54,671 bases of DNA. Source: an uncultured Parvularculaceae bacterium. GTDB lineage: Bacteria; Pseudomonadota; Alphaproteobacteria; Caulobacterales; Parvularculaceae. The stretch's first letter is position 1. The number at the start of each line of letters is the position of its first letter. Location: assembly GCA_913055785.1 (NCBI GenBank), contig CAJXLJ010000019.1, positions 1 through 54,671 on the forward strand. Direction: 5' to 3'. Made by a program: the position numbers and the translations under genes. Below, piece after piece: positions 43,485-52,005 of the stretch. The notes under the pieces were generated by a model that had not been told where the DNA came from, did not search any database, and saw nothing but the letters and a program-made list of their open reading frames with translations.

Positions 43485-44515
43485 CCGAGTGGCGCACACA
43501 ACCGCGCGATGACGTCATCGACCGTGATGCCGTCGGCGCGGGCGGAGAAGGTCAGCGCCATGCGGTGGCGCAGGACCGGCGGGGCCAGCGCGATCACGTC
43601 GTCGACCGATGGCGCGAACCGGCCGTTCAGCAGCGCGCGGGCGCGGGTGGCGAGCATCAGCGCCTGGCTGGCGCGGGGGCCCGGACCCCAGGACAGGTGG
43701 TTGCGGATTTCGGGATCGTCCGATTCCGTCGGCCGCCCGGCGCGCACCAGTTTCAGGATCGCGTCCGCGACCGCATCGCCCACCGGCACCGACCGGACGA
43801 GGCGCTGCGCCGCGATCAGGTCGTCCGCCGTAATCACCTGTTCCGCCCTGCCGTCGCTGACGCCCGTCGTCGCGATCAGCATGCGCTTTTCGGCCTCCTC
43901 GTCGGGATAGCCGACGTCGATCTGCAGCAGGAACCGGTCGAGCTGCGCTTCCGGCAGCGGATACGTGCCTTCGAGTTCGAGCGGGTTCTGCGTCGCGAGG
44001 ACGTGGAACGGCTTCGGCAGGTCGTGATTTTCGCCCGCGACCGAGACCTTGTATTCCTGCATCGCCTGCAGCAGCGCGGACTGCGTGCGCGGGCTGGCGC
44101 GGTTGATTTCGTCGGCCATCAGGAGCTGGCCGAAAATCGGGCCCGGGATAAAGCGGAACGACCGGCGGCCGGTATCGTCCTCCTCGAGGACCTCGGAGCC
44201 GAGGATGTCCGGCGGCATCAGGTCGGGCGTGAACTGGACGCGCTTGTCCTCGAGCCCCAGCACCGTCCCCAGCGTATCGACGAGGCGCGTCTTGCCGAGG
44301 CCCGGATAGCCCACCAGCAACGCGTGCCCGCCGGCCAGAATCGTGATAAGTGTCTGATCTATAACGTCATGCTGTCCGAAGATGACGCGTCCTATATTCT
44401 CTTTGACGGCGGCCATGCGCTGGCCGAGCGCTTCGATTTCGGACACGAGACGTTCCGGCGGGGCGCCGGCGCCGGGAGCGGTTTCTGTGGCTGTCTGGAT
44501 ATCGGTCACTGTCAT
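43481..44515 (-). CDS. MoxR family AAA+ ATPase
   Basis: AAA+ ATPase that acts as a chaperone for complex maturation, typically with VWA proteins. Walker A is GYPGLGKT (69-76), Walker B/DEIN is MADEINRA (133-140), and NPLELEGTYPLPEAQLDRF marks the family. The 344 residues are normal. The start codon is only 24 bases from the divergent DUF1285 gene, so its promoter must lie within or overlap that coding region. First gene of the four-gene operon MoxR-DUF58-DUF4159-VWA. Confidence 0.95.
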   Translation of the reverse strand: MTVTDIQTATETAPGAGAPPERLVSEIEALGQRMAAVKENIGRVIFGQHDVIDQTLITILAGGHALLVGYPGLGKTRLVDTLGTVLGLEDKRVQFTPDLMPPDILGSEVLEEDDTGRRSFRFIPGPIFGQLLMADEINRASPRTQSALLQAMQEYKVSVAGENHDLPKPFHVLATQNPLELEGTYPLPEAQLDRFLLQIDVGYPDEEAEKRMLIATTGVSDGRAEQVITADDLIAAQRLVRSVPVGDAVADAILKLVRAGRPTESDDPEIRNHLSWGPGPRASQALMLATRARALLNGRFAPSVDDVIALAPPVLRHRMALTFSARADGITVDDVIARLCAPLG

Positions 44516-44539
44516 CCTCGAAATGGGGTATTAAACGGT

Positions 44540-45115
44540 ATGCCGACAGGGTCTCTGAGTAATCTTGAACGCGTGCTGGTAGAAGGCAAGCGCAAAGGTG
44601 AATCCCCCGGTAGTGGTGCCGGCGGGCCGCAGATGTGCGGCGATATCGACATGCGGATCGCACGCGACGGCACTTGGCATTACATGGGCTCGCCCATCGG
44701 GCGAAAGCCGCTGGTCAGGTTGTTCGCATCGGTCCTGAAACGGGACGAATCCGGCGATTTCTGGCTGATCACCCCGGCCGAGATGTGCCGCATCCGGGTG
44801 GACGATGCGCCGTTCACCGCGGTCGCGATGGAGGTGCACGGCGAGGGCGCCGGCCGGACGCTCGAATTCCGGACGAATCTTGACGAAAAAGTGACCGCCG
44901 GGCCCGATCATCCCATCCGTGTGGACATCGATCCTGAAACCGGCGAGCCCGCGCCCTATATTCTCGTACGGGAGGGGCTGGAGGCGCTGATCGTGCGGTC
45001 GGTATTCTACGATCTCGTCGAGATCGGCGAAGAGATGCCATCGGACGGGCGCACGGTGCTCGGCGTCCGCAGCGGCGGAGAATTTTTCGAGATAGGATCC
45101 CTGGACGATGCCTGA
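44540..45115 (+). CDS. DUF1285 family protein
   Basis: A 191-residue protein of the proteobacterial DUF1285 family, recognised from GDIDMRIARDGTWHYMGSPIGR, LVRLFASVLKRDESGDFWLITPAE and the C-terminal ILVREGLEALIVRSVFYDLVEIGEE. Function unknown. ATG 44540 is supported by the family start, though the frame stays open far upstream on the strand opposite moxR. The stop overlaps the next gene by eight bases. First in a four-gene set with Nudix, DUF6111 and cca, conserved next to MoxR in many alphaproteobacteria. Confidence 0.88.
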   Translation: MPTGSLSNLERVLVEGKRKGESPGSGAGGPQMCGDIDMRIARDGTWHYMGSPIGRKPLVRLFASVLKRDESGDFWLITPAEMCRIRVDDAPFTAVAMEVHGEGAGRTLEFRTNLDEKVTAGPDHPIRVDIDPETGEPAPYILVREGLEALIVRSVFYDLVEIGEEMPSDGRTVLGVRSGGEFFEIGSLDDA

Positions 45116-45740
45116 CGACCTGACATTGCGGTACCGCGACCGGATTGCCGCCGCCTTCGCGGGGCCCGGGATCGATCCGCCCGCCCTCGATACCGACGAG
45201 GGGTTCGGCTGGCTGCAGCAGGAACCCGAGGTGCGCCCGAAACGGATCACCGAGGCGGCGGTGCTGGTGCCGCTGGTCGAGCATGCGGACGGCATGACCG
45301 TGCTGCTGACGCGCCGCACGAGCCATCTGAAAAGCCATGCGGGACAGGTATCCTTCCCGGGCGGCAAGACCGAGGGATACGACGATTCCGCCGAGGACAC
45401 GGCGCTCCGCGAGACCGAGGAGGAGATCGGCCTCGTGCGCGAACGGATCGAAGTCGTCGGACGTCTCGGCCGGCGCACGACGGGGACAGGCTTCCAGGTG
45501 ACGCCGGTCGTCGGGCTGGTGCAGCCGCCCTTCGATCTCACGCCCGATCCCGGCGAGGTGGAAACCATCTTCGAGGTGCCCCTGTCCTTCGTACTCGATC
45601 CCGCGAACCACAAGACGGAAACCCGACTGATCCGGGGGACCGAACGGGAGTTCTACGTGATGCCCTGGAACGACTTTTACATCTGGGGCCTCACCGCGCG
45701 TTTGCTCGTCGCACTGAAAGACACGTTGAACCCGCGATGA
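45108..45740 (+). CDS. CoA pyrophosphatase-type Nudix hydrolase
   Basis: A 210-residue Nudix protein of the NudL/CoA-diphosphatase group. The box reads SFPGGKTEGYDDSAEDTALR followed by ETEEEIGL, and the upstream strand VLLTRRTSHLKSHAGQVSFP is the CoA-specific UPF0035-like signature. Expected to cleave CoA into phosphopantetheine and ADP-type products. It overlaps DUF1285 by eight bases and DUF6111 by four, so all are translationally coupled. Confidence 0.93.
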   Translation: MPDDLTLRYRDRIAAAFAGPGIDPPALDTDEGFGWLQQEPEVRPKRITEAAVLVPLVEHADGMTVLLTRRTSHLKSHAGQVSFPGGKTEGYDDSAEDTALRETEEEIGLVRERIEVVGRLGRRTTGTGFQVTPVVGLVQPPFDLTPDPGEVETIFEVPLSFVLDPANHKTETRLIRGTEREFYVMPWNDFYIWGLTARLLVALKDTLNPR

Positions 45741-46042
45741 TCCGTCTGTTGCTTCTCACATTCGGTCCGTTGTTCGCGCCGCTCGCGGGCTGGTACCTCT
45801 GGCAGGTCTTCGGCGTGAAGCCGAAGATCGATCCCGTGACCGGCGACCAGATCCCGCCCGACTTCCAGAAGGCGCCCAAGGCGAAGCTCGCCGTCGCCGG
45901 CGTGGTGCTGATGTTCCTGACCGTTGGCGGCTTCCTACTGGTGCACCACCTGTCGGCGGAAGACCCGTACCGGCCGCTGACCCTCGACGAGATGCAGAAG
46001 ATCCTGACGCCGCCCGATGAAACGGCGGATCCACAGCGGTGA
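45737..46042 (+). CDS. DUF6111 family small membrane protein
   Basis: A 101-residue protein with two hydrophobic segments (LLLLTFGPLFAPLAGWYLW and AVAGVVLMFLTVGGFLLVHHL) joined by a polar loop containing ITGDQIPPDFQKAPKAK-like sequence. It sits between the CoA pyrophosphatase and cca genes, the typical alphaproteobacterial position of DUF6111. Function unknown. Overlaps both neighbours by four bases. Confidence 0.82.
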   Translation: MIRLLLLTFGPLFAPLAGWYLWQVFGVKPKIDPVTGDQIPPDFQKAPKAKLAVAGVVLMFLTVGGFLLVHHLSAEDPYRPLTLDEMQKILTPPDETADPQR

Positions 46043-47298
46043 TCTTCACGCACATAACCCCGACAGACTGGATGCAGGCAGATGATACACGCAGGCTGTT
46101 TGCGGCATTGGGCGCGGACGGTGCGGCGGTTCGATTCGTCGGTGGTTGCGTGCGCGATGCATTGCTTGAGCGGGAGGTCAGCGATCTCGACGTCGCCACC
46201 GACGCGGTGCCCGAAACCGTGATGGCGCTGTTGGAGCGCGCCGGCATCCATGTCGTGGCAACGGGGCTCGACCATGGCACGGTCACGGCGATCCCCGATC
46301 ATCGGCCCTTCCAGATCACGACGCTGCGGCGCGACGTCGAGACCGACGGCCGACATGCTGTCGTATCCTATACGAAATACTGGTCGGAAGATGCCGAGCG
46401 CCGGGATTTTACGATCAATGCGATGTCGGCCAATCTCGATGGTACGGTTTTCGACTATCAGGACGGGATCATCGACCTTGATGAGGGCCGTATCCGCTTT
46501 ATCGGTACGGCCGCCGACCGCATCGCGGAGGACTATCTGCGCGTCCTGCGGTTCTTTCGTTTCCAGGCAACCTACGGGAAGACGGATCCCGACCCGGTCG
46601 CGGTGGAGGCGTGCGCCGCGGCGGCGGACCATATCCCGGAGCTGTCGGGCGAACGGCTGTGGCAGGAATTCTCCCGCATCCTCGGCGCGTCCGATCCCGC
46701 CGACATTCTCACGCTGATGGCGCATACCGGCGTGCTGGCGCAGCTTCTGCCGGTGAAGCCCGCGCTGGACGACGTCAGCGCCCTGCACCGGCTGGAGGAG
46801 ACGCTCGGCCGCGCGCCCGACCGCATCCTGCGACTCGCCGCGGTGGCGCCGGCCGGCGGCGACGTCATGGCCGGCATGGCCGACCGGTTCCGCCTGTCGC
46901 GCGCCGATGCGCGGCGTCTGCGGGGGCTGGGCGCCGAACGCGGCGCCGTCGCCCCCGGCATGCCGCAGGCCGCGTTCCGCCGCATGGCTTATGCCGAGGG
47001 AGCGCAGCGGATGCAGGACCTCGTGCTGATGGACTGGGCGGCCGCGATGTCGGCGGGCACCGTCGACGAGACCGATGCCGCGTGGGCGGCGCTTTGGGCC
47101 GCGGCCCGCGACTGGACCGCCCCGGATTTCCCGGTCAGCGGCGCCGACGTGATGGCGCTCGGCGTGTCCGAGGGGCCGGAGGTGGGAACGCTGATCGCCG
47201 AGACGAAAAACTGGTGGGTCGACGAGAATTTCACACCGGACCGCGAGGCCTGCCTGGCGCGGATGCGCGCGGCGCTCGCCCGCCGCGCCGACGACTGA
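46039..47298 (+). CDS. cca: CCA tRNA nucleotidyltransferase
   Basis: Adds or repairs the 3' CCA end of tRNAs without a template. The 419-residue protein carries the nucleotidyltransferase motif FVGGCVRDALLEREVSDLDV (Gly35-Gly36, Asp49, Asp51) and RRDFTINAMSANLDG, DLDEGRIRFIGTA, EDYLRVLRFFRF. The helical C-terminal half is alphaproteobacterial in type and lacks an HD phosphohydrolase motif. It starts inside the DUF6111 stop and ends three bases before the convergent ubiD-type gene. Confidence 0.96.
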   Translation: MIFTHITPTDWMQADDTRRLFAALGADGAAVRFVGGCVRDALLEREVSDLDVATDAVPETVMALLERAGIHVVATGLDHGTVTAIPDHRPFQITTLRRDVETDGRHAVVSYTKYWSEDAERRDFTINAMSANLDGTVFDYQDGIIDLDEGRIRFIGTAADRIAEDYLRVLRFFRFQATYGKTDPDPVAVEACAAAADHIPELSGERLWQEFSRILGASDPADILTLMAHTGVLAQLLPVKPALDDVSALHRLEETLGRAPDRILRLAAVAPAGGDVMAGMADRFRLSRADARRLRGLGAERGAVAPGMPQAAFRRMAYAEGAQRMQDLVLMDWAAAMSAGTVDETDAAWAALWAAARDWTAPDFPVSGADVMALGVSEGPEVGTLIAETKNWWVDENFTPDREACLARMRAALARRADD

Positions 47299-47301
47299 GA
47301 T

Positions 47302-48870
47302 CTAGGCGTCGGGAAACCGCTTGCGCAGCTCTTCCAGCGTCAGGCGTTCGCGCATGTCGTCGTCCAGATAGTCGATGCCGATGCCGTATTCCGACCAGCG
47401 GTCCGCAATGCGGCGCTCCAGCGCCGGATCCATCGCGGCGATCGGCGACATGCGCCGGCCGTCCCAGTCCGGGTTGCGCTCGAACGTCCAGTTGCGGGTC
47501 GCGTCGACCAGCACCCGGGTCCAGCGCGCGGTGCCGTATTTCCGGATATCCGCGAATTCCGGCTTGGTCGACGGGTCGAGGACCGAGCCGAAGGTGGGGC
47601 CGAACGTCGTCACGCCGCCTTCGCCGGCATTGACCCGGAACGCCATCGCCCATTCGCGCGCTTCCCAGTCGCGCGGGTCGATGTCCTCCTCGACCACCAT
47701 CACGTTCTTGAAGAACCACTGCCCGGCCGACGTACCCCACAGTGTGTTGGCGATCTGCTGCGCGTGTCCGTGATAGCGCTTCTGGATCTGGACGACGATG
47801 TTCATGCCGGTGACCACGGGCGGCATCCACACGTCGAGCACGCCGTCGACGCCCGCGTCCTCCAGCATGTTCCACGCGATCGCCGACCAGGAATAGCCGC
47901 ACAGCGTCGAGTCCTCGCTCGGAAAACCGGGCCGCGCGCCTTCCAGCGCGCCGCGCATGATCGGGTTGTCGCGGTGCGTGATGCATTCGATCTGCACGAC
48001 CGGCTTCGGCGAGGGCTTGCCGCCCTCGTGACCGGGATAGTCGGCGAACGGGCCTTCCATCACGAACGTGTCGGGGTCGGGGTCGATATAGCCCTCAATC
48101 ACGAACTCGGCGTTGGCCGGGACTTCCAGGTCGTTCGTCTCGCACTTTACCAACTCGACCGGCTTGCCGAGGATCGCGCCCATCATGTCCCATTCGCAGA
48201 TGCGCCGCGGAAACGGGCTGCCGGCGCAGAACGGCAGCACGTCGTGCCAGCCGTGCACGATGGCAATGGGCATCTTCTCGCCGCTGTTGCGGTGCTTGCC
48301 GAAATGCCCGCCCCAGCCCTGCGTCGGCAGCATCAGCTTGGCGATGGTGTTGCGGCCCGCGACCATGCCGCGATAGAGCCCGACATTGGCGCGCCCGGTT
48401 TCCGGGTCGCGGGTCACCACGCCGCAATAAGTGTCGATATAGCGGCCGCCGTCCGATCCGAACCAGCGCGGCGCCGGGAACTGGCCCAGGTCGATCTGGT
48501 TGTCGCGCAGCACATTCTTCTTCACCGGCCCGGTCTCGACGATCACCGGCTCGATGGGTGCACGGTAGCGGTCCTTGAAATGGCGGACGAGGTCCCTGTC
48601 CGAGATATCGGCGGGCAGGCCCGCCATCATCGCGGTGCGGCCGCGCGTCGAGAGCCCGCAGGTCATCAGGCGCGTGCACAGCGTATCGGTGTGGTCGCGG
48701 ATGTTCTCGAAGATCAGTGCGGGGCCGCCCAGCGCCATGTTGGCGCGCGTCACCGCGCCGATCTCCTCGTCCCAGTCGACCCGCGCGGTCACGCGCTTGA
48801 GTTCGCCCGCGGTCTCGAGCGTTTCGATCCAGCCCCGCAGGTCCGGACCGCTGCCTGGTTTTTCCGACAT
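47302..48870 (-). CDS. UbiD family decarboxylase
   Basis: A 522-residue member of the UbiD family, which uses prenylated FMN made by UbiX to decarboxylate aromatic or unsaturated acids. Family blocks: NVGLYRGMVAGRNTIAKLM, the PFCAGSPFPRRICEWDMMGA region, EGPFADYPGHEGGKPSPKPV and RYHGHAQQIANTLWG. ATG 48870 follows directly from the stop of the upstream secreted-protein gene (TGATG). Substrate cannot be decided; divergence from classic UbiD length (about 490) and gene context suggest a specialised member. A ubiX-like partner is not in the window. Confidence 0.87.
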   Translation of the reverse strand: MSEKPGSGPDLRGWIETLETAGELKRVTARVDWDEEIGAVTRANMALGGPALIFENIRDHTDTLCTRLMTCGLSTRGRTAMMAGLPADISDRDLVRHFKDRYRAPIEPVIVETGPVKKNVLRDNQIDLGQFPAPRWFGSDGGRYIDTYCGVVTRDPETGRANVGLYRGMVAGRNTIAKLMLPTQGWGGHFGKHRNSGEKMPIAIVHGWHDVLPFCAGSPFPRRICEWDMMGAILGKPVELVKCETNDLEVPANAEFVIEGYIDPDPDTFVMEGPFADYPGHEGGKPSPKPVVQIECITHRDNPIMRGALEGARPGFPSEDSTLCGYSWSAIAWNMLEDAGVDGVLDVWMPPVVTGMNIVVQIQKRYHGHAQQIANTLWGTSAGQWFFKNVMVVEEDIDPRDWEAREWAMAFRVNAGEGGVTTFGPTFGSVLDPSTKPEFADIRKYGTARWTRVLVDATRNWTFERNPDWDGRRMSPIAAMDPALERRIADRWSEYGIGIDYLDDDMRERLTLEELRKRFPDA

Positions 48871-49418
48871 CAGTTGGCGACCTTGACCAGCCGGCCCTTC
48901 ACCGTGCGCACCTCCTCGCCGTTGCGGAGCCGGGTGAAGACCAGCTCCATGCCCGTCGGCATGATGGTGCGGTCGTACTGCTGCAGCTCGTAACGGCCGT
49001 CGTCGCGTACGACCATCAGATAGACCGACAGTGTGTTGTTCCGGATGTGGGCCCAGCCGACCTGGCCGCCGGTCACCGGATCGGCCGAATTCCGCGCGCG
49101 CCAGATGCCCGCGCGCGCCGTCGGCTCGAACACCAGCGCCGCGGACTTGCGCCGGACATCGGGGTTGCCGGGCGTGCCGCCGCTGCGGATGACGCTCGTC
49201 CACGTTACCTTGAACCCGTTGCCGTCCGGGGCGATGACGACGTCGAAGTCGCGGGCGGTCACGCCGAAATAGACGCTGTCGGCATTCTCCGCCACGCCGC
49301 CGCCGCGGAACTCCCCGTAGAACGCCTTGATGTCGAGGTCGGCGGCATGGGCGCCGCCCGTGAACAGCAGTGCCAGGCAGACCGCCAGCCGCAAATGAAG
49401 ACGCCTCATCTTGAACAT
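48870..49418 (-). CDS. Secreted protein of unknown function, coupled to UbiD-family gene
   Basis: A 182-residue protein with a clear signal peptide (LRLAVCLALLFTGGAHA, cleaved after GGAHA near residue 25). The mature part is beta-rich: FYGEFRGGGVAENADSVYFG, DFDVVIAPDGNGFKVTW, WRARNSADPVTGGQVGWAHI and a basic end. No family was recognised. Its TGA stop overlaps the UbiD-family ATG by one base, so the two are co-translated. It may be a lipocalin-like periplasmic binding protein for the substrate, but that is inference. Confidence 0.75.
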   Translation of the reverse strand: MFKMRRLHLRLAVCLALLFTGGAHAADLDIKAFYGEFRGGGVAENADSVYFGVTARDFDVVIAPDGNGFKVTWTSVIRSGGTPGNPDVRRKSAALVFEPTARAGIWRARNSADPVTGGQVGWAHIRNNTLSVYLMVVRDDGRYELQQYDRTIMPTGMELVFTRLRNGEEVRTVKGRLVKVAN

Positions 49419-49491
49419 GTTTCCCCGATGATTACCTGTTAGCCCTGTGTGTTGCGCACCTTAGCTGAACAGGCACAGGAGGGGGAAGCGC

Positions 49492-50457
49492 ATGAAGCGA
49501 CGGACCAACAGCTACCTGCTGGCGGTGATGGGTATGCTGGCGGCCGGCGCCGCGGCGCTGCCGGCGGGCGAGGCCCCGGCGCAGACGAACCGCGTCGAGA
49601 TCACCACCGAAGACGGTTACCGCTACATCCGTTCCAACGGCATTCCGAACCACGAAACCGGACGGTTTCCCAACAGAGGCAACCCCAACGCCATTTCCGA
49701 ACAGCAGTACGAATTCCGCGTGCCGCTCAACCCGGTGCCTGCCAACCGGCGCGCGCCGGTGGGACTCAACGAGTTCGGCGTCGCGGTCAACGGCGTGCCG
49801 TTCGATCCGGGCGCGGCGGAATTCTGGAACCGGGACCGGCGCTCCGGCTGGCAGTACGAGGCGCTGTCGGGAAAGATCGACCTCGGGATGGACAGCAACA
49901 ACGCGCATGTCCAGCGGACCGGCGCATATCACTATCACGGGCTGCCGAAGGGGCTGCTTGACGATGTCACGCCGGAGAAGCACTCGCCGCTGATCGGTTA
50001 CGCGGCGGACGGCTTACCCATCTATGCGCTCTACGGCTACGCCGATCCGAAGGAGCCGTCCAGGGGCGTAAAGCAGATGCGGTCGAGCTGGCGGCTGAAG
50101 GCGGGCGAACGGCCCGACGGGCCCGGCGGGCGCTATGACGGCACGTTCGTCGAGGACTGGCAGTTCGTGGACGGCGCCGGCGACCTCGACGAATCCAACG
50201 TGCGCTTCACCGTGACGCCCGAATATCCCAATGGCACCTATGCCTACTTCCTGACGGAGGGTTTTCCCTTCATTCCGCGCAGCTTCCTCGGCACGCCCGA
50301 CGACAGCTTCCGGAAAGGCCCGCCCGGCGGCAGGCGCGGCCCCGGCGGGATGGGCGGTCCCCCGGGCATGGGTGGCCCACCCGGAATGGGCGGACCGGGT
50401 TTCGGCGGCCCGCCGCCGCACGGCCGTCCGCACCCGCCGCCGTGGGAGCGGCGCTAG
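49492..50457 (+). CDS. Secreted YHYH domain protein with Gly/Pro/Met-rich tail
   Basis: A 321-residue exported protein. The signal peptide is long (MKRRTNSYLLAVMGMLAAGA, cleavage near APAQ, residue 28). The name-giving motif appears as GAYHYHGLPKG, followed by PLIGYAADGLPIYALYGYADP, PNGTYAYFLTEGFPFIPRSF. The C-terminus has a repeated GMGGPP pattern and ends PPPHGRPHPPPWERR, which resembles metal- or surface-binding tails. YHYH proteins are uncharacterised and often found with copper or peroxide functions. Divergent from the secreted gene at 49418 with 73 bases between start codons. Confidence 0.85.
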   Translation: MKRRTNSYLLAVMGMLAAGAAALPAGEAPAQTNRVEITTEDGYRYIRSNGIPNHETGRFPNRGNPNAISEQQYEFRVPLNPVPANRRAPVGLNEFGVAVNGVPFDPGAAEFWNRDRRSGWQYEALSGKIDLGMDSNNAHVQRTGAYHYHGLPKGLLDDVTPEKHSPLIGYAADGLPIYALYGYADPKEPSRGVKQMRSSWRLKAGERPDGPGGRYDGTFVEDWQFVDGAGDLDESNVRFTVTPEYPNGTYAYFLTEGFPFIPRSFLGTPDDSFRKGPPGGRRGPGGMGGPPGMGGPPGMGGPGFGGPPPHGRPHPPPWERR

Positions 50458-50540
50458 GGCGCTTCCGCAGGCCCGCAGAGGGCCTCGCGCGTTTTCGGGT
50501 GCATGGGGTTGTTTTTTCGGCCGGTTTTTTCGAGGCCTTT

Positions 50541-51404
50541 TTACGGCCACTTCACCTCGGGCGGCATCGACATCAGGATCGCCTCGACGTTGCCGCCGGT
50601 CTTCAGGCCGAACAGCGTGCCGCGGTCGTAGAGCAGGTTGAACTCGACGTAGCGCCCGCGGCGGACCAGCTGGTGCTCGCGCTGCTCGGCGGTCCACGGC
50701 TCGTTCATGTGCTTCGCGATAAGCTTCGGATAGGCCTCCAGGAACGCCTTTCCCACGTCCTGCGTGAAGGCGAAGTCCGCGTCCCAGTCGCCGGAATCGT
50801 GATAGTCATAGAAGATGCCGCCGACGCCGCGCGGCTCGTCGCGGTGCTTGAGGTAGAAGTACTCGTCGCACCACTCCTTGTATTTCGGATAGTAGGCCGG
50901 GTCGTACTTGTCGCACGCGGCCTTGTAGGCGGCATGGAATTCGGCCGTGTCCTCGTCGACCGGGTACATCGGCGTCAGGTCGCCGCCGCCGCCGAACCAG
51001 TGCTTGGTCGTGACGATCATGCGGGTGTTCATGTGCGCGGCCGGCACCAGCGGCGAGTGCATGTGCGAGACCAGCGAGATGCCCGACGCCCAGAAGCGCG
51101 GGTCCTCGTCCGCGCCCGGGATCTGCTTGCGGAACTCCTCCGAGAACTCGCCGTGGACGGTCGAGACGTTGACGCCGACCTTCTCGAACACGCGACCGCG
51201 CATCACCGACATCACGCCGCCGCCGCCGCCCGGTCGCTCCCAGGCCGTGCGCTCGAACCGGCCGGGTTTGCCGTCGCCCGCCGCGTCGTTCGGCGGCTGC
51301 ACCTCGTCCTCCAGCTTTTCGAACGCCGCGCACATCCGGTCGCGCAGCTCTGCGAACCACGCCGACGCGATTTCCTTGCGGTCTTCCAGGGTCTTGTCGG
51401 TCAT
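50541..51404 (-). CDS. hemF: Aerobic coproporphyrinogen III oxidase HemF
   Basis: Oxygen-dependent oxidase making protoporphyrinogen IX precursor steps in heme synthesis. The 287-residue protein holds family blocks: [30 protein letters not shown]-like region ([15 protein letters not shown]), [72 protein letters not shown] overlaps the trmL stop by four bases (ATGA), so trmL-hemF form one transcript, placed as in other alphaproteobacteria near petA-petB. Confidence 0.95.
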   Translation of the reverse strand: MTDKTLEDRKEIASAWFAELRDRMCAAFEKLEDEVQPPNDAAGDGKPGRFERTAWERPGGGGGVMSVMRGRVFEKVGVNVSTVHGEFSEEFRKQIPGADEDPRFWASGISLVSHMHSPLVPAAHMNTRMIVTTKHWFGGGGDLTPMYPVDEDTAEFHAAYKAACDKYDPAYYPKYKEWCDEYFYLKHRDEPRGVGGIFYDYHDSGDWDADFAFTQDVGKAFLEAYPKLIAKHMNEPWTAEQREHQLVRRGRYVEFNLLYDRGTLFGLKTGGNVEAILMSMPPEVKWP

Positions 51405-51874
51405 TGCGCCGCTTGCTCCTCCGCCATCGCAAATCCGCCGGTCTGGCGCAGGGCCTCGCCCAGCACCATGGCCGCCGCGGTGACGACATTAAGCGACCGG
51501 GCGCCCGCCGTCATTGGGACAATCAGCCGCGCGTCCGCGGCCGCGTGAACGCTCTCAGGCACGCCCGCGCTCTCGCGGCCCAGCAGCAGCGTGTCGGTGG
51601 GCTCAAATTCGAACGCCGTATAGGCCGTGTCGCCGCCGGTGGTCAGCAGGACCAGCCGTCCGGTTTTGCGGTCCTCGGAATAGCGCCGCCAGGACGCGTG
51701 CCGCGTCACCTCCGCGCGCGGCCCGTAATCCATCGACACGCGCCGCAGACGGCGGTCGTCGAGCACGAACCCGCACGGCTCGATCACGTCGACGCCGACG
51801 CCCAGACAGGCCGCCAGCCGGAAGACGGCGCCGGCATTCTGCGGGATGTCGGGCTCGTAGAGGGCAATGCGCAT
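51401..51874 (-). CDS. trmL: tRNA (cytidine(34)-2'-O)-methyltransferase TrmL
   Basis: SPOUT methyltransferase that methylates the wobble base of tRNA-Leu. The 157 residues include [51 protein letters not shown] and [22 protein letters not shown], with the trefoil-knot glycine residues. Normal length. First gene of the trmL-hemF operon and divergent from a lipoprotein gene. Confidence 0.95.
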   Translation of the reverse strand: MRIALYEPDIPQNAGAVFRLAACLGVGVDVIEPCGFVLDDRRLRRVSMDYGPRAEVTRHASWRRYSEDRKTGRLVLLTTGGDTAYTAFEFEPTDTLLLGRESAGVPESVHAAADARLIVPMTAGARSLNVVTAAAMVLGEALRQTGGFAMAEEQAAQ

Positions 51875-52005
51875 GATGAGGACGTTTGCTCGACTGAAAC
51901 ACTGAGTATCAATATGTTAGCTGACCGTGATTGAAATTGTGCGGTTCTCGATGCGGAATCTGCACAAACTATTCAATTCGAGTGATCGAGCGGAACGGGT
52001 CAGTC

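Noticed and set aside
43565-44539. Long open frame running antisense through moxR into DUF1285
   Set aside because: GC-rich shadow frame. MoxR on the other strand has clear Walker motifs, and DUF1285 has its own family-like start at 44540.
43481-44540. Possible assembly junction or composition change near 43.5-44.5 kb
   Set aside because: Codon style seems slightly different after this point, but the MoxR/DUF58 set next to DUF1285-Nudix-DUF6111-cca is a conserved alphaproteobacterial neighbourhood, and G+C in sampled lines was similar on both sides.
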